Of a stretch of DNA of 64,000 bases, positions 1-11,256 are shown piece after piece. The position numbers and the translations under genes are program-made. This DNA comes from CBDBJL01 sp965206365 (GTDB lineage Bacteria > Pseudomonadota > Alphaproteobacteria > JABAAW01 > JAHZMA01). Numbering within the stretch: position 1 is the first letter of the stretch; every line of letters begins with the position of its first letter. The stretch lies in assembly GCA_965206365.1 (NCBI GenBank), contig CBDBJL010000002.1:1-64000 (forward strand), read 5' to 3'. A model generated the notes under the pieces. It worked only from the letters and a program-made list of their open reading frames with translations. It ran no database searches and was not told the DNA's origin.

Positions 1-1603
1 GCTGCATGTTTTTGCTAATCTCATGGATTGAAGTTGCCATTTGCGAAGTTGCGCTTGCCACAAGTTGCACATTATTAGTGGCATTATTGGTGGCAATAGA
101 AACTTCGTTAGAAAAATCATTAACTTCGGTGACGGCATTGAAAACAACATGATTAGATTCTTCCATTTCTTGCATCGCATGGCTCACTTTTTCTAGCAAA
201 GCAATCACTTCGATTTTAAAATTTTCTGTAAGTCGGTTCGTTTTATCGACTTTCTTTTGTTCTACAGCAAGTCGCATAATTTCTTCTTGTTCTAACTTCT
301 GAGAAGTAATCATATTTTTTTGGAAAATAGTCACTGCACCCACCATATCGCCAATCTCGTTGGTTTGTTTTTTGCCGGTTAAACTAATATTGGTGTTACC
401 GCTTGCCAAAATTTTCATCGCATGTGTAACATTAATAATGGGGTTGGTAATGCTACGTGATGCAAAAAAAGTAAGGAAAAACATAATAATCATAATTACA
501 ATCATGGTACTGATCACGATCAGTTGCATAGAGATGACGGGTTGTCGGATTTCTTTGGTTGAGGTTTCTGCGAATAAAACATAAATTGTATCTAAAAAAT
601 CAATAATTTGGGCTACCATTAGCACTTTATCACCTGAATATGAGATATGTTCCTGGGCTTGATGGGTAATATTGATATCAGCTTCAATAAGCTTGTCTTT
701 TTTGATTTGCTTGATATCATCAATAACAAATTGCGGGACCTTATTGTTCTTTTTTAGAATCAGATCTTTTTCACTAAAGCGTGGTTGGGTAATAAAATGA
801 GAATTACTATTGAGTAAAAATACTTCGCTGGAACCAGAAAGCCCAATATTGTTTGAAACAAGTTTGATCAAGTTTTCATTGGAAATCTCTAAAATAACTA
901 CGCCAATTGCGCTTTTTAATTCGTTAAATATGGTAATACCCAGAAAAGATGTAGGTAAATTATCATTTGGTGGGTAGAAACTAAAATCCTCAAAGGTTAA
1001 ATTTGATTGTTCCAGATCTTCTTCAAGAGATTTTTGATAGGCTCTAGCAACTCCGGTATCTTTAAGTTTTGGGTTTCTTAAAACATTTAAGGCATAATCA
1101 TCTTTTTTATGAACCGAATAAACAATATTACCGTCTAAATCTAGGATTAAGAGATCGTCATAATTGCGCCTAACAAAAGATTTCAGAGTGTCGTGATAAT
1201 TACTATGGGCATCGTTATATTCTAACCCGTCTAACACAGTAACCAGTTCAGCGCGTTCCTTTTCCAAGTTCGGGTTTTCATCAATATAAATTGTGCGGAC
1301 AATATCAGGAAATTCATCTCCAATATCAGTTGCATATTCAATAAATTTGCTAGAGGCAGTGATAAAGTTTGGGTTTTCTCGAGAGAGGGCCATTGCACTA
1401 TCTTCTAAATTTTTTAAGAAAAGTTTTAATATCGTTATCCGTTGTTCGGCCACAGAGGTAAGATTTTGGTTAGCAATTTTTAAGATATTTTTTGTTGTCC
1501 GCTCATTAACAATGATGCCAATAGTGAGTGCTGTGACAAAAACAAAGCCCAGGGAAAGGAGTTGAACTTTAACCATAATGGATAAATTTTTAAAATATGT
1601 CAT
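1..1603 (-). CDS. Methyl-accepting chemotaxis protein, array copy 1 (3' end outside window)
   Basis: This is the N-terminal 534 codons of a transmembrane chemoreceptor; the gene runs off the left edge before its stop. The DNA is base-for-base that of the next copy shifted by 2520, except position 1259 (C here, T at 3779 and 6299), a synonymous third base of Lys115. By identity with the complete copies it has TM1 at residues 11-33, a periplasmic double-Cache-like sensor at about 35-350, TM2 at 357-381, a HAMP domain and the start of the signalling coiled coil. It is the most downstream visible gene of a same-strand array. The role (CheA/CheW-linked sensing) is known for the family; the ligand is unknown. 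Confidence 0.9.
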   Translation of the reverse strand, partial: MTYFKNLSIMVKVQLLSLGFVFVTALTIGIIVNERTTKNILKIANQNLTSVAEQRITILKLFLKNLEDSAMALSRENPNFITASSKFIEYATDIGDEFPDIVRTIYIDENPNLEKERAELVTVLDGLEYNDAHSNYHDTLKSFVRRNYDDLLILDLDGNIVYSVHKKDDYALNVLRNPKLKDTGVARAYQKSLEEDLEQSNLTFEDFSFYPPNDNLPTSFLGITIFNELKSAIGVVILEISNENLIKLVSNNIGLSGSSEVFLLNSNSHFITQPRFSEKDLILKKNNKVPQFVIDDIKQIKKDKLIEADINITHQAQEHISYSGDKVLMVAQIIDFLDTIYVLFAETSTKEIRQPVISMQLIVISTMIVIMIIMFFLTFFASRSITNPIINVTHAMKILASGNTNISLTGKKQTNEIGDMVGAVTIFQKNMITSQKLEQEEIMRLAVEQKKVDKTNRLTENFKIEVIALLEKVSHAMQEMEESNHVVFNAVTEVNDFSNEVSIATNNATNNVQLVASATSQMATSIHEISKNMQ

Positions 1604-1879
1604 AAATACCTAAAATTTATAATTATTATTTCACAACCTATTTCGATTGCATCAAACCGTTCTTTATCATTAGGCGTTGCCTGAAACGTTACAAACCCAA
1701 CTTTTTAGGCTTGCTTCAGGTTGCGCACAAAGGTCATTTTAACATAAAAAAACAATTTTTGTGACTGTTTTTTACATAAGAAATATATTTTATTATCTAT
1801 GTAACATTATCGTTTCATTGTTTTAACCGAATTTTGCTGTAGCCAGGTAGCCAGTATCATATGGATGAAAGATAATATG

Positions 1880-4123
1880 TTATTTTGGGGGATGATTTTT
1901 TATTTTATTATTGGCTTCGATATCCCCGGTATTGGTTAGATCATCTAAAAATTTATGAATTGTATTATGAAGATTGGTAATGGTATTGCCGGTATTACTC
2001 ACAGAATTTGACATATTTTTGGATTCTTGAAATGAAGCTTTCATCCGTTTCGTAACTTTATTAACCGTATCATTGGCCAATTGGGTATCACCAGAAGCAC
2101 TACCACCGGCATTAGTAATTTCTTGAGTTGTGATTGATTGTTCTTCCATTGCGCTGTTGATCGATGACATCATCTCGTTTACCAATGTAATTTCATCTTG
2201 AATGCTGGTAATTGCCGAAACAGCCTGGGTGGATATTGAACGAATATTATTAATTTGTAAAGCGATATCATCGGTTGCCTTTGTGGTTTGTGTTGCTAGA
2301 TTTTTCACTTCATTGGCAACAACGGCAAAGCCTTTTCCACTTTCCCCAGCGCGCGCAGCTTCAATGGTGGCATTAAGGGCAAGCAAGTTGGTTTGCCCGG
2401 CAATATCGGTAATTAAGGAGACAATATCACCAATTTGGATTGAAAGCTGTGACATATTTTTCACAACAATATCGGTCTCTTCCGTAGCTTTGTGGGCATT
2501 GGTAATTGCAATAATAGATTGCTGCATGTTTTTGCTAATCTCATGGATTGAAGTTGCCATTTGCGAAGTTGCGCTTGCCACAAGTTGCACATTATTAGTG
2601 GCATTATTGGTGGCAATAGAAACTTCGTTAGAAAAATCATTAACTTCGGTGACGGCATTGAAAACAACATGATTAGATTCTTCCATTTCTTGCATCGCAT
2701 GGCTCACTTTTTCTAGCAAAGCAATCACTTCGATTTTAAAATTTTCTGTAAGTCGGTTCGTTTTATCGACTTTCTTTTGTTCTACAGCAAGTCGCATAAT
2801 TTCTTCTTGTTCTAACTTCTGAGAAGTAATCATATTTTTTTGGAAAATAGTCACTGCACCCACCATATCGCCAATCTCGTTGGTTTGTTTTTTGCCGGTT
2901 AAACTAATATTGGTGTTACCGCTTGCCAAAATTTTCATCGCATGTGTAACATTAATAATGGGGTTGGTAATGCTACGTGATGCAAAAAAAGTAAGGAAAA
3001 ACATAATAATCATAATTACAATCATGGTACTGATCACGATCAGTTGCATAGAGATGACGGGTTGTCGGATTTCTTTGGTTGAGGTTTCTGCGAATAAAAC
3101 ATAAATTGTATCTAAAAAATCAATAATTTGGGCTACCATTAGCACTTTATCACCTGAATATGAGATATGTTCCTGGGCTTGATGGGTAATATTGATATCA
3201 GCTTCAATAAGCTTGTCTTTTTTGATTTGCTTGATATCATCAATAACAAATTGCGGGACCTTATTGTTCTTTTTTAGAATCAGATCTTTTTCACTAAAGC
3301 GTGGTTGGGTAATAAAATGAGAATTACTATTGAGTAAAAATACTTCGCTGGAACCAGAAAGCCCAATATTGTTTGAAACAAGTTTGATCAAGTTTTCATT
3401 GGAAATCTCTAAAATAACTACGCCAATTGCGCTTTTTAATTCGTTAAATATGGTAATACCCAGAAAAGATGTAGGTAAATTATCATTTGGTGGGTAGAAA
3501 CTAAAATCCTCAAAGGTTAAATTTGATTGTTCCAGATCTTCTTCAAGAGATTTTTGATAGGCTCTAGCAACTCCGGTATCTTTAAGTTTTGGGTTTCTTA
3601 AAACATTTAAGGCATAATCATCTTTTTTATGAACCGAATAAACAATATTACCGTCTAAATCTAGGATTAAGAGATCGTCATAATTGCGCCTAACAAAAGA
3701 TTTCAGAGTGTCGTGATAATTACTATGGGCATCGTTATATTCTAACCCGTCTAACACAGTAACCAGTTCAGCGCGTTCTTTTTCCAAGTTCGGGTTTTCA
3801 TCAATATAAATTGTGCGGACAATATCAGGAAATTCATCTCCAATATCAGTTGCATATTCAATAAATTTGCTAGAGGCAGTGATAAAGTTTGGGTTTTCTC
3901 GAGAGAGGGCCATTGCACTATCTTCTAAATTTTTTAAGAAAAGTTTTAATATCGTTATCCGTTGTTCGGCCACAGAGGTAAGATTTTGGTTAGCAATTTT
4001 TAAGATATTTTTTGTTGTCCGCTCATTAACAATGATGCCAATAGTGAGTGCTGTGACAAAAACAAAGCCCAGGGAAAGGAGTTGAACTTTAACCATAATG
4101 GATAAATTTTTAAAATATGTCAT
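1880..4123 (-). CDS. Methyl-accepting chemotaxis protein, array copy 2
   Basis: A 747-residue transmembrane chemoreceptor. TM1 is at 11-33, followed by a large periplasmic region (about 35-350) with the layout of a double Cache sensor, TM2 at 357-381, and HAMP at about 381-432. The long cytoplasmic coiled coil has the conserved hairpin tip around 573-608 ([18 protein letters not shown], then [15 protein letters not shown]), where CheA and CheW bind in this family. There is no C-terminal CheR/CheB tethering pentapeptide; the protein ends KIKNHPPK. The encoded protein is identical to array copy 3. A 276-bp spacer separates neighbouring copies, so each may have its own promoter, but I could not identify one with confidence. 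Confidence 0.95.
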   Translation of the reverse strand: MTYFKNLSIMVKVQLLSLGFVFVTALTIGIIVNERTTKNILKIANQNLTSVAEQRITILKLFLKNLEDSAMALSRENPNFITASSKFIEYATDIGDEFPDIVRTIYIDENPNLEKERAELVTVLDGLEYNDAHSNYHDTLKSFVRRNYDDLLILDLDGNIVYSVHKKDDYALNVLRNPKLKDTGVARAYQKSLEEDLEQSNLTFEDFSFYPPNDNLPTSFLGITIFNELKSAIGVVILEISNENLIKLVSNNIGLSGSSEVFLLNSNSHFITQPRFSEKDLILKKNNKVPQFVIDDIKQIKKDKLIEADINITHQAQEHISYSGDKVLMVAQIIDFLDTIYVLFAETSTKEIRQPVISMQLIVISTMIVIMIIMFFLTFFASRSITNPIINVTHAMKILASGNTNISLTGKKQTNEIGDMVGAVTIFQKNMITSQKLEQEEIMRLAVEQKKVDKTNRLTENFKIEVIALLEKVSHAMQEMEESNHVVFNAVTEVNDFSNEVSIATNNATNNVQLVASATSQMATSIHEISKNMQQSIIAITNAHKATEETDIVVKNMSQLSIQIGDIVSLITDIAGQTNLLALNATIEAARAGESGKGFAVVANEVKNLATQTTKATDDIALQINNIRSISTQAVSAITSIQDEITLVNEMMSSINSAMEEQSITTQEITNAGGSASGDTQLANDTVNKVTKRMKASFQESKNMSNSVSNTGNTITNLHNTIHKFLDDLTNTGDIEANNKIKNHPPK

Positions 4124-4399
4124 AAATACCTAAAATTTATAATTATTATTTCACAACCTATTTCGATTGCATCAAACCGTTCTTTATCATTAGGCGTTGC
4201 CTGAAACGTTACAAACCCAACTTTTTAGGCTTGCTTCAGGTTGCGCACAAAGGTCATTTTAACATAAAAAAACAATTTTTGTGACTGTTTTTTACATAAG
4301 AAATATATTTTATTATCTATGTAACATTATCGTTTCATTGTTTTAACCGAATTTTGCTGTAGCCAGGTAGCCAGTATCATATGGATGAAAGATAATATG

Positions 4400-6643
4400 T
4401 TATTTTGGGGGATGATTTTTTATTTTATTATTGGCTTCGATATCCCCGGTATTGGTTAGATCATCTAAAAATTTATGAATTGTATTATGAAGATTGGTAA
4501 TGGTATTGCCGGTATTACTCACAGAATTTGACATATTTTTGGATTCTTGAAATGAAGCTTTCATCCGTTTCGTAACTTTATTAACCGTATCATTGGCCAA
4601 TTGGGTATCACCAGAAGCACTACCACCGGCATTAGTAATTTCTTGAGTTGTGATTGATTGTTCTTCCATTGCGCTGTTGATCGATGACATCATCTCGTTT
4701 ACCAATGTAATTTCATCTTGAATGCTGGTAATTGCCGAAACAGCCTGGGTGGATATTGAACGAATATTATTAATTTGTAAAGCGATATCATCGGTTGCCT
4801 TTGTGGTTTGTGTTGCTAGATTTTTCACTTCATTGGCAACAACGGCAAAGCCTTTTCCACTTTCCCCAGCGCGCGCAGCTTCAATGGTGGCATTAAGGGC
4901 AAGCAAGTTGGTTTGCCCGGCAATATCGGTAATTAAGGAGACAATATCACCAATTTGGATTGAAAGCTGTGACATATTTTTCACAACAATATCGGTCTCT
5001 TCCGTAGCTTTGTGGGCATTGGTAATTGCAATAATAGATTGCTGCATGTTTTTGCTAATCTCATGGATTGAAGTTGCCATTTGCGAAGTTGCGCTTGCCA
5101 CAAGTTGCACATTATTAGTGGCATTATTGGTGGCAATAGAAACTTCGTTAGAAAAATCATTAACTTCGGTGACGGCATTGAAAACAACATGATTAGATTC
5201 TTCCATTTCTTGCATCGCATGGCTCACTTTTTCTAGCAAAGCAATCACTTCGATTTTAAAATTTTCTGTAAGTCGGTTCGTTTTATCGACTTTCTTTTGT
5301 TCTACAGCAAGTCGCATAATTTCTTCTTGTTCTAACTTCTGAGAAGTAATCATATTTTTTTGGAAAATAGTCACTGCACCCACCATATCGCCAATCTCGT
5401 TGGTTTGTTTTTTGCCGGTTAAACTAATATTGGTGTTACCGCTTGCCAAAATTTTCATCGCATGTGTAACATTAATAATGGGGTTGGTAATGCTACGTGA
5501 TGCAAAAAAAGTAAGGAAAAACATAATAATCATAATTACAATCATGGTACTGATCACGATCAGTTGCATAGAGATGACGGGTTGTCGGATTTCTTTGGTT
5601 GAGGTTTCTGCGAATAAAACATAAATTGTATCTAAAAAATCAATAATTTGGGCTACCATTAGCACTTTATCACCTGAATATGAGATATGTTCCTGGGCTT
5701 GATGGGTAATATTGATATCAGCTTCAATAAGCTTGTCTTTTTTGATTTGCTTGATATCATCAATAACAAATTGCGGGACCTTATTGTTCTTTTTTAGAAT
5801 CAGATCTTTTTCACTAAAGCGTGGTTGGGTAATAAAATGAGAATTACTATTGAGTAAAAATACTTCGCTGGAACCAGAAAGCCCAATATTGTTTGAAACA
5901 AGTTTGATCAAGTTTTCATTGGAAATCTCTAAAATAACTACGCCAATTGCGCTTTTTAATTCGTTAAATATGGTAATACCCAGAAAAGATGTAGGTAAAT
6001 TATCATTTGGTGGGTAGAAACTAAAATCCTCAAAGGTTAAATTTGATTGTTCCAGATCTTCTTCAAGAGATTTTTGATAGGCTCTAGCAACTCCGGTATC
6101 TTTAAGTTTTGGGTTTCTTAAAACATTTAAGGCATAATCATCTTTTTTATGAACCGAATAAACAATATTACCGTCTAAATCTAGGATTAAGAGATCGTCA
6201 TAATTGCGCCTAACAAAAGATTTCAGAGTGTCGTGATAATTACTATGGGCATCGTTATATTCTAACCCGTCTAACACAGTAACCAGTTCAGCGCGTTCTT
6301 TTTCCAAGTTCGGGTTTTCATCAATATAAATTGTGCGGACAATATCAGGAAATTCATCTCCAATATCAGTTGCATATTCAATAAATTTGCTAGAGGCAGT
6401 GATAAAGTTTGGGTTTTCTCGAGAGAGGGCCATTGCACTATCTTCTAAATTTTTTAAGAAAAGTTTTAATATCGTTATCCGTTGTTCGGCCACAGAGGTA
6501 AGATTTTGGTTAGCAATTTTTAAGATATTTTTTGTTGTCCGCTCATTAACAATGATGCCAATAGTGAGTGCTGTGACAAAAACAAAGCCCAGGGAAAGGA
6601 GTTGAACTTTAACCATAATGGATAAATTTTTAAAATATGTCAT
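4400..6643 (-). CDS. Methyl-accepting chemotaxis protein, array copy 3
   Basis: A 747-residue protein identical in sequence to array copy 2, with the same two membrane segments, Cache-like periplasmic sensor, HAMP and MCP signalling tip. I saw no base difference from the 1880-4123 gene or from its 276-bp spacer. Such identity means very recent duplication or continuing homogenisation, and raises the chance that the true copy number in the genome differs from the assembled one. Extra identical copies would act by gene dosage rather than by adding a new ligand specificity (inference). Confidence 0.95.
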   Translation of the reverse strand: MTYFKNLSIMVKVQLLSLGFVFVTALTIGIIVNERTTKNILKIANQNLTSVAEQRITILKLFLKNLEDSAMALSRENPNFITASSKFIEYATDIGDEFPDIVRTIYIDENPNLEKERAELVTVLDGLEYNDAHSNYHDTLKSFVRRNYDDLLILDLDGNIVYSVHKKDDYALNVLRNPKLKDTGVARAYQKSLEEDLEQSNLTFEDFSFYPPNDNLPTSFLGITIFNELKSAIGVVILEISNENLIKLVSNNIGLSGSSEVFLLNSNSHFITQPRFSEKDLILKKNNKVPQFVIDDIKQIKKDKLIEADINITHQAQEHISYSGDKVLMVAQIIDFLDTIYVLFAETSTKEIRQPVISMQLIVISTMIVIMIIMFFLTFFASRSITNPIINVTHAMKILASGNTNISLTGKKQTNEIGDMVGAVTIFQKNMITSQKLEQEEIMRLAVEQKKVDKTNRLTENFKIEVIALLEKVSHAMQEMEESNHVVFNAVTEVNDFSNEVSIATNNATNNVQLVASATSQMATSIHEISKNMQQSIIAITNAHKATEETDIVVKNMSQLSIQIGDIVSLITDIAGQTNLLALNATIEAARAGESGKGFAVVANEVKNLATQTTKATDDIALQINNIRSISTQAVSAITSIQDEITLVNEMMSSINSAMEEQSITTQEITNAGGSASGDTQLANDTVNKVTKRMKASFQESKNMSNSVSNTGNTITNLHNTIHKFLDDLTNTGDIEANNKIKNHPPK

Positions 6644-6919
6644 AAATACCTAAAATTTATAATTATTATTTCACAACCTATTTCGATTGCATCAAACCGT
6701 TCTTTATCATTAGGCGTTGCCTGAAACGTTACAAACCCAACTTTTTAGGCTTGCTTCAGGTTGCGCACAAAGGTCATTTTAACATAAAAAAACAATTTTT
6801 GTGACTGTTTTTTACATAAGAAATATATTTTATTATCTATGTAACATTATCGTTTCATTGTTTTAACCGAATTTTGCTGTAGCCAGGTAGCCAGTATCAT
6901 ATGGATGAAAGATAATATG

Positions 6920-9157
6920 TTATTTTGGGGGATGATTTTTTATTTTATTATTGGCTTCGATATCCCCGGTATTGGTTAGATCATCTAAAAATTTATGAAT
7001 TGTATTATGAAGATTGGTAATGGTATTGCCGGTATTACTCACAGAATTTGACATATTTTTGGATTCTTGAAATGAAGCTTTCATCCGTTTCGTAACTTTA
7101 TTAACCGTATCATTGGCCAATTGGGTATCACCAGAAGCACTACCACCGGCATTAGTAATTTCTTGAGTTGTGATTGATTGTTCTTCCATTGCGCTGTTGA
7201 TCGATGACATCATCTCGTTTACCAATGTAATTTCATCTTGAATGCTGGTAATTGCCGAAACAGCCTGGGTGGATATTGAACGAATATTATTAATTTGTAA
7301 AGCGATATCATCGGTTGCCTTTGTGGTTTGTGTTGCTAGATTTTTCACTTCATTGGCAACAACGGCAAAGCCTTTTCCACTTTCCCCAGCGCGCGCAGCT
7401 TCAATGGTGGCATTAAGGGCAAGCAAGTTGGTTTGCCCGGCAATATCGGTAATTAAGGAGACAATATCACCAATTTGGATTGAAAGCTGTGACATATTTT
7501 TCACAACAATATCGGTCTCTTCCGTAGCTTTGTGGGCATTGGTAATTGCAATAATAGATTGCTGCATGTTTTTGCTAATCTCATGGATTGAAGTTGCCAT
7601 TTGCGAAGTTGCGCTTGCCACAAGTTGCACATTATTAGTGGCATTATTGGTGGCAATAGAAACTTCGTTAGAAAAATCATTAACTTCGGTGACGGCATTG
7701 AAAACAACATGATTAGATTCTTCCATTTCTTGCATCGCATGGCTCACTTTTTCTAGCAAAGCAATCACTTCGATTTTAAAATTTTCTGTAAGTCGGTTCG
7801 TTTTATCGACTTTCTTTTGTTCTACAGCAAGTCGCATAATTTCTTCTTGTTCTAACTTCTGAGAAGTAATCATATTTTTTTGGAAAATAGTCACTGCACC
7901 CACCATATCGCCAATCTCGTTGGTTTGTTTTTTGCCGGTTAAACTAATATTGGTGTTACCGCTTGCCAAAATTTTCATCGCATGTGTAACATTAATAATG
8001 GGGTTGGTAATGCTACGTGATGCAAAAAAAGTAAGGAAAAACATAATAATCATAATTACAATCATGGTACTGATCACGATCAGTTGCATAGAGATGACGG
8101 GTTGTCGGATTTCTTTGGTTGAGGTTTCTGCGAATAAAACATAAATTGTATCTAAAAAATCAATAATTTGGGCTACCATTAGCACTTTATCACCTGAATA
8201 TGAGATATGTTCCTGGGCTTGATGGGTAATATTGATATCAGCTTCAATAAGCTTGTCTTTTTTGATTTGCTTGATATCATCAATAACAAATTGCGGGACC
8301 TTATTGTTCTTTTTTAGAATCAGATCTTTTTCACTAAAGCGTGGTTGGGTAATAAAATGAGAATTACTATTGAGTAAAAATACTTCGCTGGAACCAGAAA
8401 GTCCGGTATCATTAGACACAATATCGTTAATTTTTTTGGATAAAATAGAAAGCACCAAGACTCCGATTGGATTGTCAAAGGAGTCTAAAATATTGATCCC
8501 TAAAAAGGCGGTGATTTTATCATTAGGGGGATAGGCATTAAAATCATCAAAGACAGGGGTGATTGATTCAAAATCATCAACGGCTTTCATAAAGATGCGA
8601 GCAATTCCGGTGTCTTTCAGTTTGGGGTTCCTTAAAACATTTAAGGCATAATCATCTCGTTTGCGAAGTGAATAAATAACATTACCGTCTAAATCTAGGA
8701 TAAAAATATCGTCAAAGCCACGCTTAGCAAAGCTTTTTAAGTTATCATGGAAAAGGCCGTGGGAAATATTATAATTGAGGTCATCATAAACAAATGCTAG
8801 CTCATCGCGCTTTTCAGTTGGGTTAGGGTTGTTATAAATATAAATATTGCGCACTGTTTCTGAAAAATCCGTACCAAATTCTTGCATTCCTTTGGTAAAC
8901 TCAGTTGTGGCGTTAATTAAAGAGGGTGTATCTTTGGCAAGGAGCAAAACATCATTTTTTATGTGTTCAAGAGTGATATTGATTGAAATAACTCGTTGCG
9001 CGGTAAGCGCTGAAAGATTTTTACTGGCAATATTATTAATATTAAGAGTGGTTTGATAATCAACAATTACACTAATAATAAGGGTGGAAAGAAACACAAA
9101 ACCAAGCGATAGCAGCTGGATCTTCCCCATGATTGGTAGGTCTTTAAATCTTTTCAT
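6920..9157 (-). CDS. Chimeric methyl-accepting chemotaxis protein, first gene of the array
   Basis: A 745-residue chemoreceptor. From about residue 253 to the C-terminus (bases 8401 down to 6920) it is identical to the other array copies: membrane-proximal sensor part, TM2, HAMP and the whole signalling domain. Residues 1-252 differ: TM1 is related, but the membrane-distal Cache-like half has only scattered identity, apart from a conserved block ([17 protein letters not shown] preceded by DLDGN). It is first in transcription order and has its own, non-repeated upstream region. The natural reading is a receptor whose distal ligand pocket differs while its output domain is shared with its neighbours. 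Confidence 0.95.
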   Translation of the reverse strand: MKRFKDLPIMGKIQLLSLGFVFLSTLIISVIVDYQTTLNINNIASKNLSALTAQRVISINITLEHIKNDVLLLAKDTPSLINATTEFTKGMQEFGTDFSETVRNIYIYNNPNPTEKRDELAFVYDDLNYNISHGLFHDNLKSFAKRGFDDIFILDLDGNVIYSLRKRDDYALNVLRNPKLKDTGIARIFMKAVDDFESITPVFDDFNAYPPNDKITAFLGINILDSFDNPIGVLVLSILSKKINDIVSNDTGLSGSSEVFLLNSNSHFITQPRFSEKDLILKKNNKVPQFVIDDIKQIKKDKLIEADINITHQAQEHISYSGDKVLMVAQIIDFLDTIYVLFAETSTKEIRQPVISMQLIVISTMIVIMIIMFFLTFFASRSITNPIINVTHAMKILASGNTNISLTGKKQTNEIGDMVGAVTIFQKNMITSQKLEQEEIMRLAVEQKKVDKTNRLTENFKIEVIALLEKVSHAMQEMEESNHVVFNAVTEVNDFSNEVSIATNNATNNVQLVASATSQMATSIHEISKNMQQSIIAITNAHKATEETDIVVKNMSQLSIQIGDIVSLITDIAGQTNLLALNATIEAARAGESGKGFAVVANEVKNLATQTTKATDDIALQINNIRSISTQAVSAITSIQDEITLVNEMMSSINSAMEEQSITTQEITNAGGSASGDTQLANDTVNKVTKRMKASFQESKNMSNSVSNTGNTITNLHNTIHKFLDDLTNTGDIEANNKIKNHPPK

Positions 9158-9212
9158 TTAAAATTCTCTTACACAAACCTAAATATCCTCAACAATAAAC
9201 TTACTTAAAATG

Positions 9213-9218
9213 ATTATA
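9213..9218 (-). promoter_or_regulatory. Candidate -10 element upstream of the chemoreceptor array
   Basis: On the minus strand the hexamer TATAAT occurs about 55 bases upstream of the start codon at 9157. No good -35 hexamer lies 16-18 bases before it, so this is a weak sigma70-type candidate. The remaining 9158-9459 gap, between the array and rph, shows no gene or convincing terminator. Confidence 0.3.
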
Positions 9219-9459
9219 GAAAACCAGGTGACCTTCATTAGGAGATTTGTACGAACCAAACCAAATGCTCTTACCGATAATTCTTCAAAGGCAGATCACA
9301 ACAACGCAGCAAACTTCATCCAAACTCATTTTCATAAGACAAGACGTGTCCCCAAAAAGCGATTCTTCGCAAGATGAGTAGACACCCTCTACCACCAATT
9401 GTAGCACTAAAGGAGACTTATTGCAAGGGATTGTTTTTCGGCGGGTTTTGGCAACGAAA

Positions 9460-10197
9460 TTAGATGCCCCAACATTCCCTTAGAATCATACTTTGTGCAG
9501 TGATGATTTTTTCAATATTAAGGGTTGCAAGTTGGATCATTTGTAATAATTCTTCATGTGTGAAGGGTTTTCCTTCTGCTGTTGCTTGCACTTCGATCAG
9601 GCGATTTTGTTCGTCCATGACAAAATTGGCATCCGTTTCAGCATTTTTGTCTTCGGGATAGTCTAAATCTACAACGGCAAGAGTATCGATGATGCCACAT
9701 GAAATCGCGGCAACATAATGGGTTAAAGGCCAGGTGTTAATAAGTTTTTTGTAGCGTAAATGTGCCATTGCAAGTGCCATTGCAACAAAACCCCCACTAA
9801 TTGCAGCGGTTCGGGTGCCACCATCGGCTTCAAGTACATCGCAATCTATTCGAATTTGCCAATCTGGAAAGGCGGTGAAATCACAGGCACTTCGAAGGCT
9901 TCGACCGATCAGGCGTTGAATTTCTTTGGTTCTGCCTCCTTCAAAGTTTTGTTTCCGATCGGTACGGGTTTCTGTGGCTCGTGGCAACATGGCATATTCA
10001 GCTGTAAGCCATCCACGCCCCTTGCCGCGCAAAAAATACGGAACGTGATTATCGATACTTGCGGTACATCGTACTACACTATTGCCATATTTAATTTCGC
10101 AACTGCCTTCACTATGGCGTGAAATACTGGGCGTAATTTCTAAAGGGCGCATTTCGTTGGCAATTCTTCCATCATGACGTAAATAAGTTTGATTCAT
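9460..10197 (-). CDS. rph: Ribonuclease PH
   Basis: RNase PH is a phosphate-dependent 3'-5' exoribonuclease that trims tRNA 3' ends. The 245-residue protein has the family's usual length and N-terminus (MNQTYLRHDGRIANEMRPLE). It also has the conserved RGKGRGWLTAEYAMLPRAT segment, the basic stretch RTDRKQNFEGGRTKEIQRLIGRSLR and the EADGGTRTAAISG phosphate-site motif. Its start codon directly abuts the stop of the upstream esterase gene (TGA at 10200-10198, ATG at 10197), so the two are very likely co-transcribed. Confidence 0.97.
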   Translation of the reverse strand: MNQTYLRHDGRIANEMRPLEITPSISRHSEGSCEIKYGNSVVRCTASIDNHVPYFLRGKGRGWLTAEYAMLPRATETRTDRKQNFEGGRTKEIQRLIGRSLRSACDFTAFPDWQIRIDCDVLEADGGTRTAAISGGFVAMALAMAHLRYKKLINTWPLTHYVAAISCGIIDTLAVVDLDYPEDKNAETDANFVMDEQNRLIEVQATAEGKPFTHEELLQMIQLATLNIEKIITAQSMILRECWGI

Positions 10198-10941
10198 TCA
10201 AGCGGTTTCCAGTGCAGGTTGGGAGATGATGTTATGGTGAATAAAATTTTCAATGGTTTGCACCATTGAAGCATCTAAATGGTGAGCTGTGTTGGGGGAG
10301 AGATGCAATTCTACATTGATATTATTTTGTTGTAAAATAGCATAGCTGGTTTCCGAATCTTTCGCTGGTACAACATGATCTGCTTTGCCATGGCACAATA
10401 ATATTGGTATTTTTTTTGTGGAATAATTTTGCGGATAAGACTCACCAAAGGCAAGGCACCCAGCGCAAGCAATAACGCCAGCCATCTTTGTTTGCATACG
10501 CAAGGCAGTATCTAGAGCAAGCATTGCGCCTTGCGAGAAACCAAACAGAATTATTTGGTTGGTTTTCATAGTGTATAATGTTTGGATCTCATCCAAAAAA
10601 TTTTGCAAAATCGGAAAACCTGCTTGCACGCCTTTTTGAACAATTTCTTGTTTTTGTTTGGGTGCTGTTTGTGCATCTAAAAAGTTCCCTAGTGATAAAT
10701 CTTTCAGGGGAAACCATTGCAAAGAAGATTCGGATAGATGTTGTTGTTCTTGTGGCGGTAAGGGAATAGATTGAGGGGCATTGGGCAAGACAAAACTCAT
10801 ATTGGCAAATCGATTGCCAAGCATACAAACAATATCTAGGAAATCCATATTCTGGCTACCATAACCATGTAAAAAAATCATTAAATTTTCAGCTTTTTTG
10901 CCAGATTTAGGGCTTAAATAACAATAATGTAAGCAGGTCAT
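10198..10941 (-). CDS. Alpha/beta hydrolase of the carboxylesterase/phospholipase family
   Basis: A 247-residue cytoplasmic serine hydrolase of the type that includes YpfH-like esterases and acyl-protein thioesterase relatives. It begins with a beta-strand and oxyanion loop (LMIFLHGYGSQNMDFLD), has the nucleophile elbow GFSQGAM, an acid-containing segment (ILLCHGKADHVVPAKDS) and a late His (PNTAHHLDASM), which gives a complete Ser-Asp-His triad in the expected order. The substrate cannot be told from sequence. It lies upstream of rph with zero spacing. Confidence 0.88.
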   Translation of the reverse strand: MTCLHYCYLSPKSGKKAENLMIFLHGYGSQNMDFLDIVCMLGNRFANMSFVLPNAPQSIPLPPQEQQHLSESSLQWFPLKDLSLGNFLDAQTAPKQKQEIVQKGVQAGFPILQNFLDEIQTLYTMKTNQIILFGFSQGAMLALDTALRMQTKMAGVIACAGCLAFGESYPQNYSTKKIPILLCHGKADHVVPAKDSETSYAILQQNNINVELHLSPNTAHHLDASMVQTIENFIHHNIISQPALETA

Positions 10942-10989
10942 AGGCTACTTTCTAAATTAGGGGCAGGTGGTCACTTCAAGATGAAGATT

Positions 10990-11151
10990 TTAGAATTCTA
11001 TTTTACTGAAGATAAATTTCCTTGAGCAATAAGGACAAACGACATGATCATTTTGACCTATTTTTAAGTAAACAACAGGATGCCCATCCAGATTTCCACC
11101 ATCACAAGAAACATCACGATTTTTAGATTGAACAATTTCGGGTTTTTTCAT
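10990..11151 (-). CDS. Small zinc-finger protein (zf-CHCC, NDUFS6-like)
   Basis: A 53-codon gene, short enough to be missed by length-filtered ORF callers. Translation starts MKKPEIVQSKNRDVSCDGG and ends KFIFSKIEF. The pattern Cys16, His24, Cys39, Cys42 (CPYC near the end) within DGHPVVYLKI is the signature of the zf-CHCC family, whose mitochondrial relative is the complex I zinc subunit NDUFS6. A role as a small zinc-binding accessory of NADH:ubiquinone oxidoreductase is inferred from the family. The window also holds NDUFA12- and NDUFA9-type genes, which fits. Confidence 0.88.
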   Translation of the reverse strand: MKKPEIVQSKNRDVSCDGGNLDGHPVVYLKIGQNDHVVCPYCSRKFIFSKIEF

Positions 11152-11256
11152 AGTCTCTTAAACTTTCATTGCAAAATTATGATTGCTATTATACACACTA
11201 TGTTTAATATTAGCATAAGTTAAAAAATATTTTATTAATATATTCACAAGTGAACA

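Larger units (their letters stand above)
1..8401. repeat. Tandem direct repeat, 2520-bp period, chemoreceptor array
   Basis: Sequence at 1, 2521, 5041 and 7561 is the same, and the match continues with period exactly 2520 (2244 bp of gene plus 276 bp of spacer). The identity stops sharply on the right at 8401, inside the chimeric gene, where GCCC becomes GTCC. The left end lies outside the window. The only difference I noticed among units is C1259 versus T3779/T6299. A period divisible by three is expected from whole-gene units and carries no further meaning. Confidence 0.97.

Noticed and set aside
1604..1879. Strong promoter or terminator in the 276-bp array spacer
   Set aside because: Only AT-rich -10-like words and a six-base inverted repeat with a very long loop were found; not enough to call.
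2202..2672. Plus-strand open frame of 156 codons repeated in each array unit
   Set aside because: It is the antisense shadow of the MCP signalling domain and recurs only because the unit is duplicated.
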